From: Desulfovibrio sp. X2 | GTDB lineage: Bacteria > Desulfobacterota > Desulfovibrionia > Desulfovibrionales > Desulfovibrionaceae | NCBI RefSeq assembly: GCF_000422205.1 | Contig: NZ_ATHV01000044.1 | Coordinates: 1 to 64,000, forward strand | DNA length: 64,000 nt | Direction: 5' to 3' | In this document: positions 1-11,372 of the stretch, piece by piece | Numbering within the stretch: position 1 is the stretch's first letter | How the letters are laid out: every line of letters starts with the position of its first letter | Position numbers and translations under genes: made by a program | The notes under the pieces: model-generated | Database searches by the model: none | What the model saw: the letters and a program-made list of their open reading frames with translations, nothing else | What the model was told of the DNA's origin: nothing

Positions 1-482
1 GGCTGAGCCTGGACCCGCTTCGCGCGCGGCACGCCCGGAGAACGGACACGGGCGGCCTGGGCGTGGGGGCTCGGTCGGAGGAGGGCCTGTGGTGAGCGTC
101 GGCTCGGTCGGAAGACCGGGCCGTTTTTTTCGCCGGACAGCGAAAAATCCGGCCCGCCACCATCTCCTTTGCCTGCGGCGAGAACAGCGAGCGCGCCTGA
201 AGCCTTCCGGCAAAGGAGAGGGGAGAGGTCGAGGGGAGATTTTTCGTGTAAAGACGGAGGGGTTGGGGGAGGTCACTCCCCGACGGCAACTTCGGGCGGT
301 ATTTCGTCTTCGCGCGCCTTGGCGCGAAGACGAAATACCGCCCGATTCCTTTTTGCGGCCGGACACGCCCAGGCGGCGTCTGCCTATTCATCCCGCGTCT
401 CGTCGCGAAAGGGGTCCAGGCTCAGCCTGGCGCAGGGGAGTCCAGAGGGGGGCGCGCAGCCCCCCTCTGGCCGCCGGAGGCA
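1..482. repeat. Composite palindromic intergenic element, copy A (left end cut by window)
   Basis: This gene-free stretch is one of four related copies in the window (others near 16.5, 48.5 and 62.5 kb). From left to right it holds the GCTGAGCCTGG box, a CGCCTGGGCGTG-like box, and a core stem TCTCCTTTGCC (163-173) pairing with GGCAAAGGAGA (209-219), whose loop carries GAGAACAGCGAGCGC (180-194). A perfect 22-bp hairpin follows (294-315 with 322-343). Then come the reverse-complement boxes CACGCCCAGGCGGCG and CCAGGCTCAGCCTGG, and an edge hairpin ending in GCCGCCGGAGGCA. It abuts the 3' end of the leftward aldehyde oxidoreductase gene, so at least part may act as a terminator. I see no credible coding sequence in it. 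Confidence 0.8.
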
Positions 483-492
483 GCAGCTCTCG

Positions 493-2259
493 CTATGCCT
501 CGGCAGTCGGCTCGGGCTTTGCGCCGAGTTCGCGGATGGCGTCGGTGTAGGCGGAGCGCAGGGAGTCGAGGTAGTCCTGGTCCATTTTTCCGGCCCAGGT
601 CTCGATCTGCATGAAGCGTTTGGGCACGCGGGTCTTGGCGGGATCGTAGCCGGTGGCGAGGCGCATGCGCCAGCGCAGGCGCTGCATGGCCTCGGCCGGG
701 GCGTCCATGTTCGCGGCCAGGTCGGGCAGGCCGACGGCGGAGAGGCATTCGGCGAGCAGTTCCTTCTTGTACACGCCGCGGGCGAAGAGGCAGGAGACCA
801 TGCAGGTGAGGAGGACGCGTTCGCGTTCGTCGTCCACGAGGTATTTGACGGCCTTGTCCACGTCCTTGTCGTGCTTTTTCTGGTCGTAGCCGTAGGCCCC
901 GGTATCCAGGTGGGAGTGGCGGAAGGAGAGGGACTGGGAGGCGAAGAAGGTCTCTCCGGTGGCGTATCCGGCCATTTCCTGTCCGAGCACGCAGGCGAAG
1001 TCCTCGCCGCCGTATTTTCTCGCGGCGGTCATGGCCCCCTGGGCGAGGTCGCGGTAGAACTCGTTGTCGGCGTGGCCCAGGGACCAGATGGCGTGCTTGT
1101 AGCCCTCGACGTTGCCGAAGGCGAGGTCGGCGCCGGTCTGTTCGCGGGAAACGACGCCTTTCTGCTGGGCCTCGGTGGCCCAGGCCAGGGCCACGCCCGC
1201 GCTCATGACGTCGAGCCCCTGCTTTTCGACCTCGTCCATGAGGGCCAGGGCGTGGGAGGCGTTCATGACGCCGAGCATGGCGCCCACGGAGAAGATGAGT
1301 TCGTGGTCGTAGGAGACCTGCCGGATCTGGAAGCGGTGTTCGGCCTGGAACTGTTCGCGCAGCATGCCGACGTGGATGCAGCCCACGGGGCAGCCCGCGC
1401 AGGCGGCGTTGCGGATCAGCAGGTCTTCCGCAAACTTCTCCCCGGAAATGCCCACTGCGTCTGGATCGCGTGTTTGTTGGAGATTGCGGATGGGCAGGGA
1501 GGAGAGCTCGTTCAGGGGGATGACGTTCCCGGGCGTGCCGAGGTTGTGGTACTTGCTCATCATCTCCGTGGCGGTCATCTCCTGGTGCACCTTCTTGAAC
1601 AGGGCCGTGTAGGCCTTGGGGTCGCCGGGCAGGTCGAAGTCCGCGTCGCCGGTGACGACCATGGCCTTGACGTTCTTCACGCCCATGACCGAGCCGGAGC
1701 CCAGGCGGCCGAAGTGGCGGAAGGTGTCCACGTTGATGCAGGCGTAGGCCGAGAGGGTTTCTCCGGCCGGGCCGATGCGCAGGATGCTGCGGTGTCCGGA
1801 GGAGCCGGGAAAGGCGCGGCGGATGATGCGGCCGGTGGTGAAGGCGTTGGCGCCCCAGAGGTAGTTGGCGTCCTGGACCTCCACGCTGCGGCTGCCCACG
1901 TGCACGGCGCAGGGGGTCTTGGCGCGGCCGGTGAGGACGACGGCGTCGTAGCCGGAGAAGCGCATGCACAGGCCGAGCCGTCCCCCGGCGTGGGATTCGG
2001 CGTACTGGTCGTGGTAGGGCGACTTGAAGCCCGCCACGACCTTGCTCATGAGGGGGAAGTAGCCGGAGAGGCAGCCGATGGCGAAGATGAGCGGCTGGTC
2101 CGGGTGGGACCAGGGCTCGCTCGGCAGCCCGTACTTCTCGAAGAGGGCGGCGGCCAAGCCGCTGCCGCCCATGAGGGCGTTCTTCTCACCGAAGGAGACG
2201 ATCTCGGCCTTGGCCTCGTCGAGGTGGACGATGCAGACGCGGAAGGGATTGTCAGACAT
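493..2259 (-). CDS. Aldehyde:ferredoxin oxidoreductase (tungsten pterin enzyme)
   Basis: The 588-residue product has the usual length of the AOR family, which oxidises aldehydes to acids on a tungsten bis-pterin centre and passes electrons to ferredoxin in the cytoplasm. The cluster motif C287-x2-C290-x3-C294 (CAGCPVGC) is present, and a late Cys in LLTCMVSC, around residue 490-500, fits the fourth ligand. The pterin-site signature GRLGSGSVMGVKNVKAM lies near residues 185-200. Its start overlaps the end of the upstream ferredoxin gene by 8 bases, so the two are co-transcribed and the ferredoxin is the likely electron partner. The substrate cannot be told from sequence; members of this family are named for aldehyde, formaldehyde or glyceraldehyde-3-phosphate use. 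Confidence 0.92.
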   Translation of the reverse strand: MSDNPFRVCIVHLDEAKAEIVSFGEKNALMGGSGLAAALFEKYGLPSEPWSHPDQPLIFAIGCLSGYFPLMSKVVAGFKSPYHDQYAESHAGGRLGLCMRFSGYDAVVLTGRAKTPCAVHVGSRSVEVQDANYLWGANAFTTGRIIRRAFPGSSGHRSILRIGPAGETLSAYACINVDTFRHFGRLGSGSVMGVKNVKAMVVTGDADFDLPGDPKAYTALFKKVHQEMTATEMMSKYHNLGTPGNVIPLNELSSLPIRNLQQTRDPDAVGISGEKFAEDLLIRNAACAGCPVGCIHVGMLREQFQAEHRFQIRQVSYDHELIFSVGAMLGVMNASHALALMDEVEKQGLDVMSAGVALAWATEAQQKGVVSREQTGADLAFGNVEGYKHAIWSLGHADNEFYRDLAQGAMTAARKYGGEDFACVLGQEMAGYATGETFFASQSLSFRHSHLDTGAYGYDQKKHDKDVDKAVKYLVDDERERVLLTCMVSCLFARGVYKKELLAECLSAVGLPDLAANMDAPAEAMQRLRWRMRLATGYDPAKTRVPKRFMQIETWAGKMDQDYLDSLRSAYTDAIRELGAKPEPTAEA

Positions 2260-2686
2260 CGCAGGTCCCTCCCACGCAGACGTGTTCGGGCTTTTCGCGC
2301 AGCTCGAGGCAGTCGTGCGGGCAGAAGGGCACGCACTGGCCGCAGTGGATGCAGACGTAGGGGGTGCTCGAGTCGTCCAGGAAGATGGCGTCCACGGGGC
2401 AGGCCTCGGCGCAGCGGCCGCAGCGGATGCAGAGCTTCATCTTGACCAGCACGCCTCCTCCCTTGCGCTGGGAGTAGGCGCCGGTGGGGCAGGCCACGGC
2501 GCAGGGCGCGGGCTCGCAGCCGAGGCAGAGCTGGGCCTCGTAGCCGGTGGTTATGCCGCCGCTGGACTTGATGCGGATGCCGGCCATGTGCCAGGAGAAT
2601 TTCTTGTGCACCTGGCGCGCACAGGCCAAGGAGCACGAGTGGCACCCGATGCAGCGGTCCATGCGCGGCGCGCGCAGTATTTTCAT
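2252..2686 (-). CDS. Polyferredoxin, four [4Fe-4S] sites, partner of the aldehyde oxidoreductase
   Basis: The 144-residue protein is a HycB/DmsB-like electron-transfer subunit. Four cysteine clusters are visible: C12-x2-C15-x2-C18-x3-C22 at the N-terminus, CLGCEPAPCAVACP, CIRCGRCAEACP and CIHCGQCVPFCP. That is enough for four [4Fe-4S] clusters. There is no signal peptide or Tat motif, so it should be cytoplasmic. It is the first gene of a two-gene leftward operon and overlaps the oxidoreductase start. The ATG follows a GGAGG at a rather long spacing of about 12 bases. An extra C-terminal pair of cysteines (HVCVGGTC) is not explained by the four clusters. Confidence 0.9.
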   Translation of the reverse strand: MKILRAPRMDRCIGCHSCSLACARQVHKKFSWHMAGIRIKSSGGITTGYEAQLCLGCEPAPCAVACPTGAYSQRKGGGVLVKMKLCIRCGRCAEACPVDAIFLDDSSTPYVCIHCGQCVPFCPHDCLELREKPEHVCVGGTCDV

Positions 2687-2916
2687 TATTTGAATGCCCT
2701 CCGGGAAGGCTCCGGGAGTTTTCGAAAGGAAACCGACGCTTCAAGGTTGCACAAAAGTTCGTGACTGTCCAACGCCTTCGGTCGACCATGCCGCGGGGTT
2801 GTGATATTGCAATCAATTTTACGCCCCTGCGGCAAGGATTGCACAGGGGCGCCGAGCAGTGTAGGTGTCGGAAACTTCCGCGGGCGTTCAGCGTCCCGCA
2901 ACAGATTCACGGTAGC

Positions 2917-4797
2917 ATGGAAAATCAGACGCACGCGGGCAAGACCCCGCTTCTCCCCCTGACGCTGACCGCGCTCGGCGTGGTCTACGGCGACATCGGC
3001 ACGAGCCCCCTCTACGCGCTCCGCGAGTGCTTTCTCGGCGAGATGGGCCTGGCCACCACGCACGCCAACGTGCTCGGCGTGCTTTCCCTGATCTTCTGGG
3101 CGCTCATCCTGATCATCTCCTGCAAGTACCTGCTGTTCATCCTGCAGGCGGACAACCAGGGCGAGGGCGGCATCCTGGCGCTCATGGCCCTGGCCACGCA
3201 CGGCGGCAGCGAGCGCGGCGTCGGCAGGCTGCTGATCCCGCTCGGCCTGTTCGGCGCGGCCCTGCTCTACGGCGACGGCATGATCACCCCGGCCATCTCG
3301 GTGCTTTCGGCCGTGGAAGGCCTGCAGGTGGCGGCGCCCTCGGTGCAGCACTTCATCATTCCCTTGACCGTGGCCATCCTCATCGGGCTGTTCATGGTGC
3401 AGCGCCACGGCACCGCCGGCGTGGGCCGGGTCTTCGGCCCGGTGACGCTCGTGTGGTTCGCGGTGCTGGCGGTCATGGGCGTGTCCTGGATCGTCAAGCG
3501 GCCCGAGGTGCTGTGGGCGCTGGATCCGGCCTACGCGGCAGCCTTCTTCATGCACAACGGGCTGCCGGGCTTCGTGGTCCTGGGCGCGGTCTTCCTGGTG
3601 GTCACGGGCGGCGAGGCGCTGTACGCGGACATGGGCCATTTCGGCCGCGTGCCCATCCGCCTGGCCTGGTTCACCGTGGTCCTGCCCGGTCTCGTGCTCA
3701 ACTACTTCGGCCAGGGCGCGCTGCTTCTGGAGCGTCCCGACGCGGTGACCAACCCCTTCTACCTCATGGCCCCGACCTGGGCCCTGACCCCGCTTCTGCT
3801 GCTGGCCACGGCGGCCACGGTCATCGCCTCGCAGGCGGTCATCTCGGGCGCCTTCTCCCTGACCATGCAGGCGGTGCAGCTCGGCTACAGCCCGCGCCTG
3901 GCCATCGAGCACACCTCGGCCACGGAGCGCGGGCAGATCTACGTCCCGGCCGTGAATTGGCTGCTCATGATCTGCTGCGTGGGGCTGGTCATCGGCTTCG
4001 AGTCGTCGGGCGCGCTGGCCGCGGCCTACGGCATCGCCGTGACCACGACCATGGTCATCACCACGGCGCTCTTCTACACCGTGGCGCGGCGGCGCTGGCA
4101 CTGGAGCCGCCTGGCCGCGGCCCTGCCGTGCCTGGGCTTCCTGGTGGCGGACATCGCGTTCCTCGGCGCCAACGCGCTGAAGATCGTGCACGGCGGCTGG
4201 TTCCCGCTGCTCGTGGCGGGCATGTTCTTCGCCCTCATGGCCACCTGGAAGGACGGCCGCCACGTGCTGGCGCGCCGCATGGTGGCGGGCGCCGTGCCCC
4301 TGGACAAGCTGCCCACCCTGCTGGCCCACGAGCCCCCGGCCCGCGTGCCGGGCACGGCCGTGTTCATGGCTGGCAACCCGCAGATCGTGCCCCCGGCGCT
4401 GCTGCACAACCTCAAGCACAACCGCGTGCTGCACGAGCGCGTGGCCATCCTCACGGTGGTCACGGAGGACCGGCCCGTGGTGCCCAGGAGCGAGCGCAAG
4501 CTCATCGAGCCCCTGTCCGGCGGCATCACGCGCGTGACGCTGCGCTACGGCTTCATGCAGTCGCCCAACGTCCCCCGCGCCCTGCACGACCTCGTCCTGG
4601 ACGGCTGGGAGTTCGACATCCACGACACGACCTTCTTCCTGGGCCGCGAGTCCCTGGTGGCCAGCGGCGGCTCGGGCATGTCCGGCTGGCGCGAGCGCCT
4701 CTTCGCCTTCATGTCCGGCATCGCCCGCTCGGCCACGGCCTTCTACGGCCTGCCGCCGGACCGCATCGTGGAACTGGGCAGCCAGGTCAAGCTCTAG
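2917..4797 (+). CDS. kup: Low-affinity potassium uptake protein Kup
   Basis: The product is a 626-residue polytopic membrane protein of the Kup/HAK/KT family, which imports K+ together with protons. The N-terminal signature GVVYGDIGTSPLYALREC, a DNQGEGGILALMAL stretch and about 12 hydrophobic segments are all present, followed by a C-terminal hydrophilic domain of roughly 170 residues. The frame is open further upstream to 2761, but the ATG at 2917 (MENQTHAGKT) gives the family's usual length of about 620 residues, and the upstream extension looks like untranslated sequence. No strong ribosome-binding site precedes it. It is divergent from the ferredoxin gene, with about 230 bp between them, and ends at a hairpin at 4837-4864. 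Confidence 0.93.
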   Translation: MENQTHAGKTPLLPLTLTALGVVYGDIGTSPLYALRECFLGEMGLATTHANVLGVLSLIFWALILIISCKYLLFILQADNQGEGGILALMALATHGGSERGVGRLLIPLGLFGAALLYGDGMITPAISVLSAVEGLQVAAPSVQHFIIPLTVAILIGLFMVQRHGTAGVGRVFGPVTLVWFAVLAVMGVSWIVKRPEVLWALDPAYAAAFFMHNGLPGFVVLGAVFLVVTGGEALYADMGHFGRVPIRLAWFTVVLPGLVLNYFGQGALLLERPDAVTNPFYLMAPTWALTPLLLLATAATVIASQAVISGAFSLTMQAVQLGYSPRLAIEHTSATERGQIYVPAVNWLLMICCVGLVIGFESSGALAAAYGIAVTTTMVITTALFYTVARRRWHWSRLAAALPCLGFLVADIAFLGANALKIVHGGWFPLLVAGMFFALMATWKDGRHVLARRMVAGAVPLDKLPTLLAHEPPARVPGTAVFMAGNPQIVPPALLHNLKHNRVLHERVAILTVVTEDRPVVPRSERKLIEPLSGGITRVTLRYGFMQSPNVPRALHDLVLDGWEFDIHDTTFFLGRESLVASGGSGMSGWRERLFAFMSGIARSATAFYGLPPDRIVELGSQVKL

Positions 4798-4836
4798 CCC
4801 GCTTCCCGCCTCCCCGTTTTCCCCTGACAAAAAGAA

Positions 4837-4864
4837 AAGGCGGCCACGCATGCGCGGCCGCCTT
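4837..4864. terminator. Bidirectional hairpin terminator between kup and the Lys-rich gene
   Basis: The arms AAGGCGGCC (4837-4845) and GGCCGCCTT (4856-4864) pair perfectly around a 10-base loop. The left side is rich in A and the right side continues TCTTC, so it can serve the rightward kup transcript and the leftward small gene. Confidence 0.75.
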
Positions 4865-4906
4865 CTTCATTTCCCGCCGGACAGACCGGCAGGCTATGGA
4901 ACACGC

Positions 4907-5164
4907 CTACTGCTGGGGAGCGGCGGCCGCGTCCTTCTTGGCTTTCTTGGTCTTCTTGGGGGCCTTCTTGTGGGCCTTGGTCTCGGACTTCTTGTGAGCC
5001 TTGGGGGCCTTCTTCTGGGCCTTCTTGGCGGGCTGGGCCGGGCTCTCCATGGTCGTGGACTCGGTGGCGTCCTGCTGGGCAAAGACGGGCACCGAGGCGG
5101 CGAGCAGAAGGGCGGCGGCGGCAGCGGCGATGAAGCGGGCAAACACGGACTTGCGTTCGCTCAT
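4907..5164 (-). CDS. Small exported Lys/Ala/Pro-rich protein
   Basis: The 85-residue product has a clear Sec signal peptide: a basic start, then a hydrophobic run AAAAAALLLAASVPVFA with an AXA cleavage site near residue 29. The mature part is about 55 residues of low complexity, dominated by Lys, Ala and Pro with repeated KKAxKKAPK units, much like a histone H1 tail. It should be strongly basic and unfolded in the periplasm or at the cell surface. I do not recognise a family. It is monocistronic, with its own promoter at 5226-5253 and a shared terminator at 4837-4864. Possible roles such as binding polyanions or the cell wall are only inference. Confidence 0.75.
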   Translation of the reverse strand: MSERKSVFARFIAAAAAALLLAASVPVFAQQDATESTTMESPAQPAKKAQKKAPKAHKKSETKAHKKAPKKTKKAKKDAAAAPQQ

Positions 5165-5225
5165 GATAGGATTCTCCTTGGGGTTGCGTGTCGCATCTCA
5201 GCCCCCTGGGGATGAGAGCGCGTGA

Positions 5226-5253
5226 ATTGTAGAATAGCGCCGCCGTCTGTCCA
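5226..5253 (-). promoter_or_regulatory. Sigma-70 type promoter of the Lys-rich small gene
   Basis: Read leftward, TGGACA (5248-5253) is separated by 16 bases from TACAAT (5226-5231). Both hexamers match the housekeeping consensus at five of six positions. The start codon lies about 60 bases further on. Confidence 0.6.
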
Positions 5254-5530
5254 CAAAAAAAATGAAATCCCGCGACCCGCGCCGTTGTTCGATCGCGGGG
5301 CGGGGACGGGCAGGATGCGAAACACCGCCGCAGTCCGTCGGGGCACGATGTCTGCGGCCGATTTCAGGAGAGAAATAAAAAGGTTGCAGTCTCCGCCAAA
5401 GCAGGACGACGGCGCGCCGCCATGCCCGCAAGACCGCCGTTTGGGGCGGGCGCTGCAGAACCTGGGGTCGGGAAAAAGACGGAAAGCCGGAGATTCCGCC
5501 GCAATCCGGCTCTCCGCACGGAGCGGGAAA

Positions 5531-5558
5531 AAGGTTGCCGAAACGGCCTGTTTCGCCG
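5531..5558 (-). terminator. Rho-independent terminator after malQ
   Basis: The arms CGAAAC (5539-5544) and GTTTCG (5550-5555) form a hairpin. On the leftward strand it is followed within four bases by CCTTTTTCCC. It lies just past the malQ stop codon. Confidence 0.6.
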
Positions 5559-5564
5559 GACCGG

Positions 5565-7079
5565 CTACCCTCCGCAGGGGGCCTTGCAGCGGCCGAAGAG
5601 TTCGGTCATCTCGCGCAGCCGCCTGCACAGGTCGTCGTTCACCTGGTCCCAGGAAAGCCTCCACTCCCAGTTGCCCTGGGGCTTGGAGGGGGTGTTCATG
5701 CGCGCCTCGGCGCCGAGGGCGAGGAGGTCCTGCATGGGGCACAGGGCGAAGGCCGCCGGACTCCGCCAGACCAGCCGGATGAGCTCCCAGGGGGCCTCGT
5801 GGTCGGAAAAGCCGTGGCCCACGTAGGCGAAGAGCCGCTGTCGGTCCATGTCCGAGGCCTCGTCCAGATACCAGCCGCGCGTGGTGTTGTTGTCGTGGGT
5901 GCCGGTGTAGGCCACGCAGGTGCGCACGTGGTTGTGCGGGGCGTCCAGGTTGGCGCCTATGCCGGGGCCGAAGCAGAACTGCACGATCTTCATGCCCGGC
6001 AGGCCGAAGGTGTCGCGCAGCTCGCGCACGTCCGGGGTTATCACGCCCAGGTCCTCGGCGATGATGGGCAGGCTCGGGAAGGCCGCCTCCAGGGCGCCGA
6101 AGAACTCCATGCCCGGCGCGTCCACCCAGCGGCCGTTGATCGCGGTCTTCTCCCCGGCCGGAATCTCCCAGTAGCCCGCGAAGCCCCGGAAGTGGTCGAT
6201 GCGCACGTAGTCGTAGAGCGAGAGGTTGTGGCCCACGCGCCGGGTCCACCAGGCGAAGTCGCTCTCCTTCAGGCGGTCCCAGTCGTAGACCGGATTGCCC
6301 CAGAGCTGGCCGGTCTCGGAGAAGTAGTCCGGCGGCACTCCGGCCACGAAGACGGGCTGCTTCTCCTGGTCGAGCTTGAAGAACTCGGGGTTGGCCCAGA
6401 CGTCGGCCGAGTCGAAGGTCACGTAGATGGGCGCGTCGCCCACGAGCTGGATGCGCCGCTCGCGCAGCATCTTCCGGAAGGCCCGCCACTGCGAGAAGAA
6501 GAGGAACTGCTCGAAGCGCACGTACTGGATGCGCTCGTAAAGCCGCCTGCGCGCGTCCTCCAGGGCGCCGGGCAGGCGGTCGCGCAGCTCCGCGGGCCAC
6601 TCGGTCCACATGCGGCCGCCCTGCTCCTCCTTGATGGCCGCGAACAGGGCGTAGTCGCCGAGCCAGGAGGCGTGCTCCTCCAGGAACTGGGCGAAGAGCA
6701 GCTCGCCCTCGAGCCGCTCGCGGCCGCGCTCGAAGGCCGTGCGCAAAAGCCCCAGCTTGTAGGCCTCGGCCTCGGGATAGGCGCAGTGCCCGCGCGCGCC
6801 CGTGGGCGGCTCGCCCAGGTCCGTGTGCTCGAGCCAGCCGTCCTGGACCAGGAGGTCCGGGCTTATGAGCAGCGGGTTGGCGGCGAAGGAGGAGAAGGAG
6901 GAGTAGGGCGAGTTGCCGATGGCCGGAGAGGTGGGGCCGATGGGCAGTATCTGCCACAGCCCCTGGCCGGAGGCGGCCAGGAAGTCCGCGAACCACGTCG
7001 CGCCGGGGCCGAGGTCCCCGATGCCGTAGCTCGAGGGCAGGCTCGTCAGGTGAAGCAGGATGCCGCTTTGCCGGTGCAT
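5565..7079 (-). CDS. malQ: 4-alpha-glucanotransferase (amylomaltase, GH77)
   Basis: The 504-residue enzyme moves alpha-1,4-glucan segments between maltodextrins in the cytoplasm and releases glucose. The N-terminal GH77 signature (GILLHLTSLPS then GIGDLG, residues 6-24) is present. So are the catalytic-site motifs YVRIDHFRGF (nucleophile Asp), IIAEDLG (acid/base Glu) and TGTHDNNT (third Asp). The length is normal for bacterial MalQ. AAAGGAG precedes the ATG at good spacing. It follows the trehalose synthase-maltokinase gene by only 16 bases on the same strand. The pair therefore probably interconverts trehalose, maltose and glycogen-type glucans. Confidence 0.95.
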   Translation of the reverse strand: MHRQSGILLHLTSLPSSYGIGDLGPGATWFADFLAASGQGLWQILPIGPTSPAIGNSPYSSFSSFAANPLLISPDLLVQDGWLEHTDLGEPPTGARGHCAYPEAEAYKLGLLRTAFERGRERLEGELLFAQFLEEHASWLGDYALFAAIKEEQGGRMWTEWPAELRDRLPGALEDARRRLYERIQYVRFEQFLFFSQWRAFRKMLRERRIQLVGDAPIYVTFDSADVWANPEFFKLDQEKQPVFVAGVPPDYFSETGQLWGNPVYDWDRLKESDFAWWTRRVGHNLSLYDYVRIDHFRGFAGYWEIPAGEKTAINGRWVDAPGMEFFGALEAAFPSLPIIAEDLGVITPDVRELRDTFGLPGMKIVQFCFGPGIGANLDAPHNHVRTCVAYTGTHDNNTTRGWYLDEASDMDRQRLFAYVGHGFSDHEAPWELIRLVWRSPAAFALCPMQDLLALGAEARMNTPSKPQGNWEWRLSWDQVNDDLCRRLREMTELFGRCKAPCGG

Positions 7080-7095
7080 GTGTGCTCCTTTGCCG

Positions 7096-10437
<3,342 letters not shown>

Positions 10438-10573
10438 GCGCTCCTCGCTTGGGGGGTACAACGGGGTTTTGCAGCCTACACTTGTAGCCTGTGCGGGCGG
10501 GGAGTTCAAGGCGAGGCCGCGCGTCGGGCGGGTCTTTGCGCCAGGCGCCGGAAATCCGGAGAGGCGAGGCGGA

Positions 10574-11164
10574 TCAGGAGGCCGGGGCGCCCTCCGCGGC
10601 GGGGCCGATGCGCTTCCAGTAGAAGCGGGCCGCGGTCATGTTTCCCCTGGGCGTCAGGGCGTAGTCCGGGATCTCGCCGAGCAGGATGTAGCCGAGCTTC
10701 TCGTAGAGCCGGGAAGCCCCGCCGTCGGCCGCGGTGTCCAGCACCAGGAGCGTGCAGCCGCGCGCCGCGGCGTGCTCCTCCAGCGCGCGCATGAGCGAGG
10801 TGGCCACCCCCCGGCCGCGGTGGCTCACGCGGGTCAGGAGCTTCACCACCTCGGCGCGGTGCCGCTGGTTCTCCGGGACGTCCAGGCGCAGGGTCACCGT
10901 GCCCACGAGGAGCGGACCGTCGAAGGCGCCGAGCACCAGCCGTTCGCCCCGTGCCGCGGCCGCGAGCGTGTCGTCCCAGAATCGTCTGGCCTCTCCGGCC
11001 GCGAGCGGATGCATGAAGGTCACCGAGGCGCCGTGCTCCACGGCCTCCACGAGGAGGTCGCAGAGCATGGCGCGAACCGCATCCCCGTCGCCGGGCGCGG
11101 TGCCCAGAAGCGCGATGGCCAGGCCCGGTGCGGCCGGTTCCGTATCTTTCGTCGTGTGGTTCAT
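10574..11164 (-). CDS. GNAT-family N-acetyltransferase
   Basis: The 196-residue protein has the acetyl-CoA loop of GNAT enzymes (RVSHRGRGVATSLM, motif A R-x2-G-x-G/A) in its centre. It also has the later ARGCTLLVLDTAADGGASRLYEKLGY segment in which a conserved Tyr acts as general acid. A FLVGTVTLRLD-like beta strand precedes motif A. It should transfer an acetyl group to an unidentified amine. It stands alone, pointing away from the TPR gene on its right, with treS-malQ downstream on the same strand. The substrate is unknown. Confidence 0.85.
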   Translation of the reverse strand: MNHTTKDTEPAAPGLAIALLGTAPGDGDAVRAMLCDLLVEAVEHGASVTFMHPLAAGEARRFWDDTLAAAARGERLVLGAFDGPLLVGTVTLRLDVPENQRHRAEVVKLLTRVSHRGRGVATSLMRALEEHAAARGCTLLVLDTAADGGASRLYEKLGYILLGEIPDYALTPRGNMTAARFYWKRIGPAAEGAPAS

Positions 11165-11330
11165 GCCCCAGGTATAGAGCCGAATTTCGCGCGCCTCAAG
11201 GGGTGAGGGAGGAGACGCGCCGGGGCCGGGCCGGTTGCCTCGGCCCGGCTATGGAGCTATGAACCGTGCAGGATGGGAAGTGGCGGCGGCCTTTGGCGCC
11301 CCGCGCGGACACGGCCCCGCCGCGGCCCGC

Positions 11331-11360
11331 CCAGACCGGACCAGACCAGACCAGACCGGG
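11331..11360 (+). repeat. Pentanucleotide tandem repeat (six 5-bp units)
   Basis: Six contiguous five-base units, four CCAGA-type and two CCGGA/CCGGG-type, lie immediately before the GTG chosen as start of the TPR gene. A 5-bp unit shifts frame on gain or loss of one copy, so it would matter if translation began further upstream at the in-frame ATGs at 11235 or 11259. Confidence 0.7.
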
Positions 11361-11372
11361 AGAACGAAGACG

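Larger units (their letters stand above)
5165..5564. other. 400-bp intergenic region
   Basis: No gene is visible. It holds the promoter of the Lys-rich gene (5226-5253) near its left side and the malQ terminator (5531-5558) near its right side. The middle contains a short A-rich run and several small inverted repeats but no long conserved structure that I can recognise. Confidence 0.6.

Noticed and set aside
1-482. A transposon or insertion sequence as source of the composite elements
   Set aside because: No transposase frame, no target-site duplication that I could see, and edges made of hairpins rather than sharp terminal repeats. A non-autonomous unit is still possible.
169-2445. A long rightward frame running from element A into the aldehyde oxidoreductase
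   Set aside because: Most of it is antisense to a clear AOR gene, and the first part lies within the repeat element.
2840-2865. A sigma-54-like GGCAAGGATTGCA upstream of kup
   Set aside because: The GG to GC distance is 8 bases instead of the required 10.
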